A DNA stretch of 64,000 nt, from positions 124,001 through 188,000 of the forward strand of contig NZ_SMCS01000003.1 of NCBI RefSeq assembly GCF_004342265.1, given 5' to 3'. The translations under genes and the position numbers were made by a program. The notes beneath the pieces were generated by a model. It had not been told where the DNA came from, did no database searches, and saw only the letters and a program-made list of their open reading frames with translations. Below, piece by piece: positions 53,682-61,935 of the stretch. Numbering within the stretch: the first letter of the stretch is position 1; each line of letters opens with the position of its first letter. The DNA is from Luteibacter rhizovicinus. GTDB taxonomy: Bacteria; Pseudomonadota; Gammaproteobacteria; Xanthomonadales; Rhodanobacteraceae.

Positions 53682-54934
53682 AGGCGCACCTGCAAGCCAT
53701 CGACAAGAGAGCGCCGATAAGCGATCCAGCCGGGGATGCATCCGGCGACCAGACCAAGACACATGACTGCCCCCAACAGCCCCCACTCGGAGAGTGCTGG
53801 TGCCACATCGAGCGACAACCCGAAATGCGCCAGAACATATTGATGGCTCAACACGAGTACCGCGTATAGCAGGAGATAACCGAGAATGGCGCCGGCTGTT
53901 GTAAGCACGACGCTTTCGACGACAAGCAAGGCAAACACCGTTCCTGCCGATGCGCCCACCGCGCGAAGGATCGCCATCTCTCGCCGACGTTCGTTGAGCA
54001 TGCTCAACAGACCCGTCAACATACCCATCATGCCGACGACGACGACCATCGCGCTGATGATGCGCAGCGTATTTTCCGCCGTGCCAATCAGATGCCACAG
54101 CTCGCCAAGCGCGACGCCGGGCAGAATAGCCAGAAGCGGCTCTTCGGGATAATCGTTGACCGCTCGCTGAAATGCGAAAGCCGAAAGACGCGACTTCAGG
54201 CCCACCAGACAGGCAGTAATCGCTTTCGGCGTGAGATCCAGATGCCGGGCATCGGCCGCGTTTCCGCCAACCCCGGGAAGACGCACGCCGGATCGCCAGT
54301 CGACATGAATCGCTTCGATAGCCTCAAGACTGACTGCGACCGTCGCGTCGACGGGCGTTCCCGTGGGCGCCAGCACACCGACGATACGAAACGGTTTGTC
54401 GGCATGCATGGCCGACGCGGGGCCGCCCAGACCATGCGCAAGAACGATCCGGTCGCCGATCTTGTATTGCAGGCGACGCGCGACCTCGGCACCGACGACG
54501 GCATCGTACAAATCGTCGAACGGGCCGCCCCGATCGAAATCCAACGGCTGCCCGCGGCCGTAGCGATAGTGGACAAAGAAGTTTCGCGACGTCCCCATCA
54601 CGCGGAATCCACGATGCGAATCGCCCAGCGACAACGGCACCGTCCAGGCCACGTCGGGCATCGCCGCGATCTGTTCGTAGGTCTTCCAGGTGATGTTGTT
54701 GGTCGCCTCGCCAACGTGAAATATCGAGTACAGAAGCAAGTTGACCGAGCCCGATCGTGCGCCGACGATCAGGTCTGTCCCGGCGACGGTGCTGGCAAAT
54801 CCCTGGCGCGCGTCCGTGCGTACACGTTCCACGCCAAGTAGCAGGAATACGCTCAGGGCAATCGTAAACACGGTAAGCGAAGCGCCGGCGCGGCGCTGTC
54901 GAAGACTCTTCCAGGTCAACCGAACGAGTTCCAC
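53678..54934 (-). CDS. MacB/FtsX-type ABC transporter permease
   Basis: From the GTG at 54934 the protein has 418 residues: an N-terminal transmembrane helix (GASLTVFTIALSVFLLLGVE), a long periplasmic MacB_PCD-like domain, and a C-terminal FtsX domain with three helices (AMVVVVGMMGMLTGLLSMLN, ERRREMAILRAVGASAGTVF, LGAVMCLGLVAGCIPGWIAY). It pairs with the ATPase gene one base upstream. FtsX-type transporters often act by mechanotransmission rather than import; the zinc-operon context suggests a role in metal or envelope handling. Confidence 0.9.
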   Translation of the reverse strand: MELVRLTWKSLRQRRAGASLTVFTIALSVFLLLGVERVRTDARQGFASTVAGTDLIVGARSGSVNLLLYSIFHVGEATNNITWKTYEQIAAMPDVAWTVPLSLGDSHRGFRVMGTSRNFFVHYRYGRGQPLDFDRGGPFDDLYDAVVGAEVARRLQYKIGDRIVLAHGLGGPASAMHADKPFRIVGVLAPTGTPVDATVAVSLEAIEAIHVDWRSGVRLPGVGGNAADARHLDLTPKAITACLVGLKSRLSAFAFQRAVNDYPEEPLLAILPGVALGELWHLIGTAENTLRIISAMVVVVGMMGMLTGLLSMLNERRREMAILRAVGASAGTVFALLVVESVVLTTAGAILGYLLLYAVLVLSHQYVLAHFGLSLDVAPALSEWGLLGAVMCLGLVAGCIPGWIAYRRSLVDGLQVRL

Positions 54935-54935
54935 C

Positions 54936-55652
54936 TCATGCCTCCATCTGCCGCGAAGGCGAGGTCTCAAGCGCGACGACCCGATCGAACTGGCTGGCGA
55001 GTGCCATGTCGTGACTCACGAAAATCAGTCCCGCACCATGACGCGCGCACTCGGCCAATAGCAGGCGAAGGAAGCCATCTCGCGTAGCGGCATCCAGTGC
55101 CGATGTCGGTTCGTCGGCAAGCACCAGATCGGGCCCACCGATCAATGCACGCGCGGCGGCCACGCGCTGTTGCTGCCCCACGCTGAGTTGACCCGTGCCC
55201 CGTCGTTCGAGAATGCGCGCATCCAGGCCAAGGGCGACCAGGAGCCGGAGCGCTTCGTCGCGTACCGTGCCGCCCGACGCCATGGCACGTACCTTCCGCA
55301 AAGGTGAAAACGCGCAGCCAAGCATGACGTTCTCGACCGGATCTAGAAACGGCAGCAAATTGAACTGCTGAAAGATGAAGCCGAGAAAGTCCGCGCGGAA
55401 CCGGTCGCGCCGGGCGGGCGTAAGCACCGACAGGGATTGTTCGAGTACGACAAGCTCGCCTCCCTGCGGTTGCAGAACGCCTCCGATCAGTCCGAGGAGC
55501 GTGCTCTTGCCGCTGCCGCTCGGTCCGCAAAGAAAAACGCGCTCGCCTTGTCCCACCTGAAAATCGCGGATCGTCAGCGTGGCATTCGTACGCGGCCACG
55601 AGAAACGCAGGTCGCGACAGGTCAGCAACGGCACGGCGCCCCACGGAATCAT
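54936..55652 (-). CDS. ABC transporter ATP-binding protein (MacB/LolD-type)
   Basis: The 238-residue ATPase has Walker A CGPSGSGKSTLLG, a Q-loop in LGFIFQQFNLLPFL, a signature LSVGQQQRVAAARAL (usual LSGGQ changed to LSVGQ), Walker B LVLADEPTSALD and the H-loop FVSHD. It belongs to the MacB/LolD group. It overlaps the DUF2796 gene by 4 bases (ATGA) and is followed after one base by its permease. Confidence 0.93.
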   Translation of the reverse strand: MIPWGAVPLLTCRDLRFSWPRTNATLTIRDFQVGQGERVFLCGPSGSGKSTLLGLIGGVLQPQGGELVVLEQSLSVLTPARRDRFRADFLGFIFQQFNLLPFLDPVENVMLGCAFSPLRKVRAMASGGTVRDEALRLLVALGLDARILERRGTGQLSVGQQQRVAAARALIGGPDLVLADEPTSALDAATRDGFLRLLLAECARHGAGLIFVSHDMALASQFDRVVALETSPSRQMEA

Positions 55653-56179
55653 GGCTTGAGGTCGATCCTGACCATGCCCGGATCGAGTTCCTGCCGCAGG
55701 GCCCCGTCATGCAGCAGGACATCGGCAACGATCGTATGCGTCGCCGGGAACACGTCGACGAGTCGTACATCGATGGCATCGAGAGCGGACACATGCGAGC
55801 AGCGGAATCGATAAATCGCTTCCAGCTCGGCGTGCATTCCAACGACTGCATCCTGCCCGTAACCATGAGGGCTGACCTCGACCGACACAGGCACACACGC
55901 CGCCGCTGCCGAAGGTTGCAACCATCGCCGGGAGACACGCAGTTTTGCCACGGCGTTCTTGTATGCCGCCGCCTCCACCGGTCCCGCGGGCGGATGCTCG
56001 AAGCCCACCGCATCCGCTCCCGGAATGACGAGAGAAACATCGAGCGTATCGCCGTCGACCACCACCTGGACGCGTGTCTGCCCGTGCACGTGGGGGCCGA
56101 GCTGACGGACGTCCTGGGCTCGTACGGAAGCGGCCGCGATGCTGGCCACCAACAGAAATGCCGCTATGGAATTTCTCAT
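55649..56179 (-). CDS. zrgA: DUF2796 zinc-binding-like periplasmic protein (ZrgA-like)
   Basis: The 176-residue protein has a signal peptide (MRNSIAAFLLVASIAAASVR) and a mature His-containing start (QLGPHVHGQTRVQVVVDGDT), then LVIPGADAVGFEHPP and a C-terminal HVSALDAIDVRLVDVFPA. This is the DUF2796/ZrgA family, a Zur-regulated periplasmic protein described in Vibrio. It heads the operon ABC ATPase-permease-DUF3299-GTPase, with a Zur-box-like palindrome 12 bases upstream of its start. Confidence 0.88.
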   Translation of the reverse strand: MRNSIAAFLLVASIAAASVRAQDVRQLGPHVHGQTRVQVVVDGDTLDVSLVIPGADAVGFEHPPAGPVEAAAYKNAVAKLRVSRRWLQPSAAAACVPVSVEVSPHGYGQDAVVGMHAELEAIYRFRCSHVSALDAIDVRLVDVFPATHTIVADVLLHDGALRQELDPGMVRIDLKP

Positions 56180-56190
56180 ACGTCACTTGA

Positions 56191-56210
56191 TGTAATGTTA
56201 TAACGTTACA
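56191..56210. promoter_or_regulatory. Zur-box-like palindrome
   Basis: TGTAATGTTATAACGTTACA is a 20-bp palindrome with one mismatched pair, of the GTAATGTTATAACATTAC type bound by Zur in gammaproteobacteria. It is centred between divergent zrgA-like (start 56179) and MerC (start 56236) genes, so Zur would control both. Confidence 0.75.
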
Positions 56211-56235
56211 TTATCGGAAGACACTCAAGTTGTCC

Positions 56236-56727
56236 ATGCCCCGCTACGCCCCGTCCGTCGCGCTCGATCGCATCGCCGCCACGTGGGCGGTGATCTGCGC
56301 TGTTCACTGCTTTGCGTTGCCACTCCTGCTCTTCGCCATCCCCTCCCTATCTATCGCGCTGTATTCGTTCAATGCCCCTAACCGGGGCATAGCCATGGCG
56401 CTGTTGCGACTGATCAGTCTCGAGCCGTGGTTCATTGGATTCGGGTTGCTCCTGAGCGCGGTCGCCATGGCTCACGGACGCCGATGGCACCGCTCCCTCT
56501 ACCCTTCGCTGATCGCGTGCAGCGGTGGTGTGTCGCTCGTCGCGGCGTGGTACGGACGCATGCTGGCCGGCGGCTGGGTGCACATCGCAGGCGTCGTCCT
56601 GGGTGGCGCCCTTCTGGTCATCGGACATCTCGTCAACCTGCGGATGCTTCGCAGGCAGGGAGAAAACCGGGGGCCGCGCGTATCGCCGCCCCCGGTTTCA
56701 TCGATGGAAACCTCCCGGCAACCGTGA
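56236..56727 (+). CDS. MerC domain membrane protein
   Basis: From MPRYAPSVALDRIAATWAVI the protein has 163 residues; TTG two codons upstream is an alternative start. It has four transmembrane helices and the MerC signature CAVHCFALPLLLFAIP in helix 1. MerC proteins move mercury in resistance operons, but chromosomal MerC-domain proteins near Zur boxes probably handle zinc. It is divergent from the ZrgA-like operon across a shared Zur-type palindrome. Confidence 0.88.
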   Translation: MPRYAPSVALDRIAATWAVICAVHCFALPLLLFAIPSLSIALYSFNAPNRGIAMALLRLISLEPWFIGFGLLLSAVAMAHGRRWHRSLYPSLIACSGGVSLVAAWYGRMLAGGWVHIAGVVLGGALLVIGHLVNLRMLRRQGENRGPRVSPPPVSSMETSRQP

Positions 56728-56747
56728 TTGCCGCACCCTATCTTCTG

Positions 56748-57719
56748 TCAATGATCGATACCGTGCGCACGTAATACGTCGGCGATATCGAAACGCCAGA
56801 TGTTGCGCGACCCGTTGAGCGGACCTTGCAGACGTCCCTGCAAAGAAGCCGCGGTGTCGCGCGGCTTGGGGAACCGTATCTCTTCCTGGCGATTGCTCGA
56901 TACATAGAGTTCGCCGAAGTGGCGGCCGACTGCGGGAGCGTTCTCCAGCGACGCACTATTGACCTCGCCGGGCAGATGGACCGGCTTGCCCCATTTTCCA
57001 TCCGCGTCGCGGAACACGATGTAGATATCGGCGCTACCCAGCGAATCGCCTTCGTTGCCGGCATAGACGAGGAATCGCTCCTCGGGATCCACGCCCGGGT
57101 CCATGCGATTGCGGCCGATGTCGCCCAGGTCCAGCATTTGTGGAGCTGCGTAACCGTTCGCTGTGCGACGTGCGACGTATATCTGATAAAGCTTTCCAGA
57201 GTCGTCCCGGTGCGCGGAAAAATAGATATTTCCATTGGCCGCCACCGATGGGTTGTAGAGCATCGCGCCGTCGTTGAGCGCACCATCCACGTGTACCGGC
57301 TCGCCCCAGCGCCCGCCCGGCTGCTGTTCGGCGTACCAGAGATTCGTGCCGGGAAATCGCTGCCCCCCCATCTCCACCATCATCAGCGCGTCGCCAGGAT
57401 GAAGCGGACGGTTGGACACGAAGTACAGGCGCTTGCCATCCGGCGACAGCGCCGGTTCGGAGTCATGCCACTGTCCCGAAAACGAGGCGACTTCCGGTGC
57501 CGACCAACGGCTCCCGCTACGATGCGAGACCAGGATGGTGTCGTCCTTCTCCGCGAAATCCGAGCGCATGAAGAACAGCGTGTTGCCATCGGGCGTAAGC
57601 GTGGCCGACGTTTCCTGCTGATCGGTGGAAATGATCCCGGGGCCAAGCAATTCGCCAGCCCCGGCGGATACCGCGACCAGCGCCAACGACATAGCCAGAA
57701 CGAACGTGTTCAATCGCAT
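56748..57719 (-). CDS. Secreted WD40-like (PD40) beta-propeller protein, paralogue A
   Basis: From MRLNTFVLAMSLALVAVSAG this protein has 323 residues with a signal peptide. The mature part is built of PD40/TolB-like blades (TSATLTPDGNTLFFMRSD, DSEPALSPDGKRLYFVSNRP, YNPSVAANGNIYFSAHRDD, DPGVDPEERFLVYAGNEG). It is a periplasmic or secreted propeller of unknown ligand. A clear paralogue lies at 59830, with the LytS/LytR genes between them. Confidence 0.85.
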   Translation of the reverse strand: MRLNTFVLAMSLALVAVSAGAGELLGPGIISTDQQETSATLTPDGNTLFFMRSDFAEKDDTILVSHRSGSRWSAPEVASFSGQWHDSEPALSPDGKRLYFVSNRPLHPGDALMMVEMGGQRFPGTNLWYAEQQPGGRWGEPVHVDGALNDGAMLYNPSVAANGNIYFSAHRDDSGKLYQIYVARRTANGYAAPQMLDLGDIGRNRMDPGVDPEERFLVYAGNEGDSLGSADIYIVFRDADGKWGKPVHLPGEVNSASLENAPAVGRHFGELYVSSNRQEEIRFPKPRDTAASLQGRLQGPLNGSRNIWRFDIADVLRAHGIDH

Positions 57720-57871
57720 GCTGCTTTCCTTTCCCGCGTGGGGATGCTTTGGATCCATAGCATCGTGCGGGGATCGCTAAGGCGCAGCCGATTTGTGATC
57801 GTTGGTCGCCGCCGAGGGACAAGCGGCTGGATGCCGGGGGCGAACGGCACATGTCGCCGCAACCACGTGTA

Positions 57872-58627
57872 TCAGGGCATGCCCAATGCGCGGCGAGCCT
57901 GCATACGAAAGCGCCGGCTGAGGTTGAGCCGCGTCCCGTCGTACAACGCCACTTCGGCACTGCCCTGGAACAGCGGATGCACTTCCCGGATGCGCTCGAT
58001 ATTGACTACGGTGCCACGATGGATGCGCAGGAATCGCGCCGGATCGAGTGTCGTCAGCAGATGGCGCAAGGTCTCGCGATGAAGATACGCCTTGCCGCCG
58101 GTATGGATATGCACATAGTTACCGTCGGCACGTATCCAGTCGATATCGGCCGTGGCAATCACGCGTATGTGTTCGCCACTGTGCACGCTGATGCGTTGCA
58201 GATAGGGCGTGGATCGAACGGTGGAAACACTCCCCGACGAAGCCGCATGCAGTCCCTGCCAATGTTGCCGTACACGGGTCATGGCCTGATCGAAACGGGC
58301 CTGATCGATCGGCTTGAGCACATAGTCCAGCGCATTGGCGTCGAACGCGCGCAACGCATGCTGACCGAAGGCCGTGGCGAACACCACCATCGGCAATGTC
58401 CTCGGATTCAGGTTGTGCAACAGCTTGAATCCGTCCATACCCGGCATGCGTATGTCCAGGAATAGCAGGTCTGGATCGAGCGCCTTGATGGCCTGTTGGG
58501 CTTCGACGGCATTGCCGCATTCGCCGACGATCTCGACATCCGCATGCGAACCCAACGCCTGGCGCAGAGCCAATCGGGCCAGAACTTCGTCGTCGACGAG
58601 CAAGGTGCGGATGGATGGCAAAGTCAC
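57872..58627 (-). CDS. LytTR family response regulator
   Basis: The GTG at 58627 overlaps the kinase stop by 4 bases and gives 251 residues. The receiver domain has IRTLLVDDEVLARLALRQAL, the phospho-acceptor Asp in DLLFLDIRMPGMDG, and ANALDYVLKPID. The C-terminal LytTR DNA-binding domain is DIDWIRADGNYVHIHTGGKA, LDPARFLRIHRGTVVNIERI. It works with the histidine kinase upstream. Targets probably include the flanking PD40 genes. Confidence 0.92.
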   Translation of the reverse strand: MTLPSIRTLLVDDEVLARLALRQALGSHADVEIVGECGNAVEAQQAIKALDPDLLFLDIRMPGMDGFKLLHNLNPRTLPMVVFATAFGQHALRAFDANALDYVLKPIDQARFDQAMTRVRQHWQGLHAASSGSVSTVRSTPYLQRISVHSGEHIRVIATADIDWIRADGNYVHIHTGGKAYLHRETLRHLLTTLDPARFLRIHRGTVVNIERIREVHPLFQGSAEVALYDGTRLNLSRRFRMQARRALGMP

Positions 58628-59715
58628 GTCGCTTGCTCCCGGAACGGAAAACGCAGCTCCACCCGTGTACCGCCTTCCGGCTTGTTCCATAGTTCCAGTG
58701 TCGCCGCCGTGCCAAACAGTATTTCCAGCCGGGTGCGGGTATTGCCAAGCCCCAGTCCGTCCTTCGGGCCACCCGGCGGCAAACCGAGACCATCGTCGTC
58801 CACCTGTAAATGCAACTCGTCGCCATCGCGCCGGGTGACGATATGCAGGGTGCCGCGCTCGGGCTTGTCCAGCAGACCGTGATGCAGTGCGTTCTCGACC
58901 AGCGGTTGCAGGATCATGTTGGGTACCAGCGCATGCACCGTATTGCCGGCGATATCCAGGTGCGTAGTCAGCCGATCCTGAAAACGTACCTGCTGGATGC
59001 CCAGATAGCATTCCAGGAATTCCAGTTCGCGCGACAGCGGTACCTGCTGCGCATGACGTTCCTCCAGCGTAAGTCGCAGGAAGTCGCTTAACCGTGCGAT
59101 CATCAGCCGTGCCTGCACAGGGTCGGCAAGCGCCAATGCCGAAATCGCATTTAGCGTGTTGAACAGGAAATGCGGTTGCAACTGCACGCGCAACGTCTGC
59201 AGTTGCGATTGCACCAACCGGGTTTCCAGCTGCGAACTGCGAAGCCGTTCGTCGCGCAGCCGCCGCTGCGATTCCATCCCGCGCAACACCACCAGCAGCA
59301 CCCAATAGGTGATCCAGCCGAGATGGACGTTATAGACGGACTGCATGCGCGCGAACGCAACGAAGGACATGTCGCTCCTGGACGCGGGCGGCCCACAAAG
59401 CAGCCAGTAAATCGACATCAGAATCATTACCTGGATCGCGGCAATCGCAACGCTGCATGGCACATGCACGGCCCAGAAACGCGCCCAACCGTGGCCGCCG
59501 CCGCGACGTCCGAGCCAGGCGACCAGCGGCGTCAGCAGCATCCAGAGATAGAAGTTGGTGAGGTTCCATGTGAACGGGCGCGACCAGGCGACTGGCGACC
59601 CTTCGCTGATCGAGGAAATCACCATGCTGGCCGTGTAGGAAAGTGCCAGCATCGTCCAGAAGACGAAAACCAGCCCCCAGGTCTTCCAGCGTAGCGATGC
59701 GATGCGGTTGAACAC
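58624..59715 (-). CDS. LytS/YehU-type sensor histidine kinase
   Basis: The chosen GTG at 59715 gives about 363 residues: four N-terminal transmembrane helices (WGLVFVFWTMLALSYTA, FYLWMLLTPLVAWLG, VAIAAIQVMILMSIYWLL, HLGWITYWVLLVVLRG), then the His_kinase domain with LQPHFLFNTLNAISALAL, and the ATPase lid with the N-box LVENALHHGL and DGLGLGNTRTRLEI. The reading frame is open for another 37 codons upstream, but that part crosses a 7-base tandem repeat, so I judge it non-coding. Confidence 0.9.
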   Translation of the reverse strand: MFNRIASLRWKTWGLVFVFWTMLALSYTASMVISSISEGSPVAWSRPFTWNLTNFYLWMLLTPLVAWLGRRGGGHGWARFWAVHVPCSVAIAAIQVMILMSIYWLLCGPPASRSDMSFVAFARMQSVYNVHLGWITYWVLLVVLRGMESQRRLRDERLRSSQLETRLVQSQLQTLRVQLQPHFLFNTLNAISALALADPVQARLMIARLSDFLRLTLEERHAQQVPLSRELEFLECYLGIQQVRFQDRLTTHLDIAGNTVHALVPNMILQPLVENALHHGLLDKPERGTLHIVTRRDGDELHLQVDDDGLGLPPGGPKDGLGLGNTRTRLEILFGTAATLELWNKPEGGTRVELRFPFREQAT

Positions 59716-59732
59716 ATGATCCTCGTGGATGC

Positions 59733-59757
59733 CGGTTGCCGGTTGCCGGTTGCCGAC
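59733..59757. repeat. Short tandem repeat (GCCGGTT, about three copies)
   Basis: Three consecutive copies of GCCGGTT followed by GCC lie just upstream of the kinase start. The unit is not a multiple of three, so length change would shift any frame read through it. Confidence 0.7.
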
Positions 59758-59829
59758 CAGTTTGCAAGCCGGGACCGACCGCCGGAAGTGCCCAAAGACA
59801 TCGATAGCGGATCCCGCATCCGCCATCGG

Positions 59830-60804
59830 TCAGCCCGTTGTGCACACCACGGATGTTCCCGCACCGTGCGCTTCCAGCCATGGGGTCAACGATACACGCC
59901 AGATGTTATCGCCGCCGTTGTTCCATGTCGCCGCGCCATCCGGATCGGAGGACGGCAAACGACGGTCGCTATAGAAATAAAGGGTCCGCCGATCGCACCC
60001 CCACTGGGCCCCCATGCTGTGCGTGCCGCTGTTGACGGCATCGCCCAGATCGAGCGGCTTACTCCAGCCGTCGCGGCCATGGAACGCGATAGCCAGACGA
60101 TAAGGCTGCGCGGGATCGTGCTTGATACTGAAGACGATATACGAACCATCGGGAGCAATCGCCGGATCGCGTATCTGCGCACCGACGTCGCCCAGGGACA
60201 CCGGGGACGGTGTCTGGTACCGACCTTCCCGATACAGGGACCGCAGCAGGTGAAGGCCAATGTCCGGCGGGGCGCACCCAATGAAATAGATGCTTCCGTC
60301 CGCGGCGACGCTCGGAGCGAAGGTCATACCGCAGGCATTCACTGCGTCCGGCAAGCGCACTGGCGTACCCCAGCCATTCTGCTGGCGATCGACGCGCCAG
60401 ATATTCATGCCAAGACCCGGCCTCCGTTTGCCGGTACCGGTCGCATCGACAGGCTGACCGCCCGCCTCGGCCGGGCGGTTGGAAACGAACAGCAGGAACG
60501 AACCGTCCGGAGCCATCGCCGGATCGAGATCCCGCCAATGCCCCGAGAACGACACGGTTCGCGGAGCCGACCAGCGACCGTCGAGATGCGACTCCATCAG
60601 CGTCGATCCGTCGTCCGTGCCACGCATGAAATACACCGTCCTGCCGTCCGGCGTGAAAGCCGGCGCGGCATCGTCGGCCGGTCCCGAAATGACGCCCGGT
60701 GCGAAGACGGCGGGTACCGGAGCGGCCGGCGGATGGCCCGGGCTACCCGAGCCAAAGAAAGCCATAACGCCAGCCGCCGTCGCGAACCCCATCGATAATT
60801 GCAT
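59830..60804 (-). CDS. Secreted WD40-like (PD40) beta-propeller protein, paralogue B
   Basis: From MQLSMGFATAAGVMAFFGSG this protein has 324 residues with a signal-like N terminus. Its blades match paralogue A position by position (APAFTPDGRTVYFMRGTD, SFSGHWRDLDPAMAPDGSFL, APSVAADGSIYFIG, DPAIAPDGSYIVFSI, ending NIWRVSLTPWLEAHG against NIWRFDIADVLRAHG in A). It lies upstream of the LytS/LytR genes on the same strand, and all four genes are co-oriented. Confidence 0.85.
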   Translation of the reverse strand: MQLSMGFATAAGVMAFFGSGSPGHPPAAPVPAVFAPGVISGPADDAAPAFTPDGRTVYFMRGTDDGSTLMESHLDGRWSAPRTVSFSGHWRDLDPAMAPDGSFLLFVSNRPAEAGGQPVDATGTGKRRPGLGMNIWRVDRQQNGWGTPVRLPDAVNACGMTFAPSVAADGSIYFIGCAPPDIGLHLLRSLYREGRYQTPSPVSLGDVGAQIRDPAIAPDGSYIVFSIKHDPAQPYRLAIAFHGRDGWSKPLDLGDAVNSGTHSMGAQWGCDRRTLYFYSDRRLPSSDPDGAATWNNGGDNIWRVSLTPWLEAHGAGTSVVCTTG

Positions 60805-60989
60805 GCCCGTCCCTTCGTCGCTCAGTCCCGCGTAGACATGCAAGCTAGCGCGAGCCCGGGCACGACGTCGCCCGTCCGGTGACGGCTGGTGCGTCCGCCG
60901 TGACAAGCGGTGCGGATTGGTGGGTGAGCGGTCTCGCCAGGCCGCGGACGACGCGGACAGCAACCTGAAACCCTACCCGGCGATGAATT

Positions 60990-61005
60990 TGTAGTATAAA
61001 TTACA
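60990..61005. promoter_or_regulatory. Candidate operator of the FadR-type regulator
   Basis: TGTAGTATAAATTACA is an AT-rich imperfect palindrome (6 of 8 pairs) about 105 bases upstream of the regulator gene in an otherwise GC-rich region. GntR-family regulators often bind TGTA...TACA-type sites. It could be the autoregulatory operator and would also control dgoD. The link is inferred. Confidence 0.45.
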
Positions 61006-61109
61006 TCCACTACTGACAGACTTCCGGGTTTCGTCCAACCTTCACGGCAACGGTCCGTCGCGACGCGGCCGCTTCCGCCGCGAGGCTATTCACCCCAAGG
61101 AGAGAGCGA

Positions 61110-61847
61110 ATGGTGAAACCCATTGCCGTACGCAGCCTGCACAACCAGGTAATTCAGGAATTGGGGCGGTTGATCGTGAGTGGCGAGCTCGAGGCGGGCA
61201 AAGGCCTGCCGCGCGAGGAGTTGCTTGCGGAACGCATGAACGTAAGTCGCACCGCGCTACGCGAAGCGATGAAGGTGCTCTCGGCCAAGGGACTGATCGA
61301 ATCCCGCCAGAAAACGGGCACCCGGGTGCGGGAAGCCATTTACTGGAACCAGCTCGATGCCGACGTGCTTGCCTGGCGCTGCGCGTCGATGCCGACGGAA
61401 AGTTTCGTCGAGAAGCTGGTGGAAATGCGCGAGATCATCGAGCCCGCCGCCGCTGCCGCCGCCGCACGCCGGCGCACGCCGGAGCAGTTGGCCGTCATCA
61501 AGGCTGCTTACGATGCGATGGATGCATCCGAAACCCTCGATGCCTGGGCGGAAGCCGATCTGGCCTTCCACGAAAGCATGCTCCAGGCCACCAATAACGA
61601 ATTGATGACGTCGCTGTTTTCGGTCATCGAAACGGCGCTGGGCACGTATTTCGTGCTGTCGGCGAGCAATTCGGCCAATTTCAAACTCGCCCTGCCCCAG
61701 CACCTGAAGGTCTACGAGGCGATCCGCCGCCGCCAGCCCGAGGTGGCGCGTCAGGCGATGGTGAAGATGGTGGACGACTCGCGCAACAACATCCGCCGCC
61801 ATCAGGCCAACAACAAACAGGCCAGCAACAAAGCTTCGGCCTCATGA
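61110..61847 (+). CDS. GntR family regulator, FadR subfamily (DgoR-like)
   Basis: The 245-residue protein has an N-terminal winged helix (SLHNQVIQELGRLIVSGELE, PREELLAERMNVSRTALREA, ESRQKTGTRVREAIYW) and a C-terminal FCD effector domain (VEMREIIEPAAAAAAARRRT, LDAWAEADLAFHESMLQATN) with the metal-binding Asp/His pattern. The start follows AGGAGAG. The gene lies 88 bases upstream of D-galactonate dehydratase, matching the dgoR-dgoD arrangement, so its effector is probably D-galactonate or its product. Confidence 0.9.
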   Translation: MVKPIAVRSLHNQVIQELGRLIVSGELEAGKGLPREELLAERMNVSRTALREAMKVLSAKGLIESRQKTGTRVREAIYWNQLDADVLAWRCASMPTESFVEKLVEMREIIEPAAAAAAARRRTPEQLAVIKAAYDAMDASETLDAWAEADLAFHESMLQATNNELMTSLFSVIETALGTYFVLSASNSANFKLALPQHLKVYEAIRRRQPEVARQAMVKMVDDSRNNIRRHQANNKQASNKASAS

Positions 61848-61935
61848 GCAAACCGATCGGCCTCGAAGAGGCAACTCTTACCCGCACGCGTACTGGCTGG
61901 ACGGCCATATCGCCCATGTCTCTGGAAATCACCGC

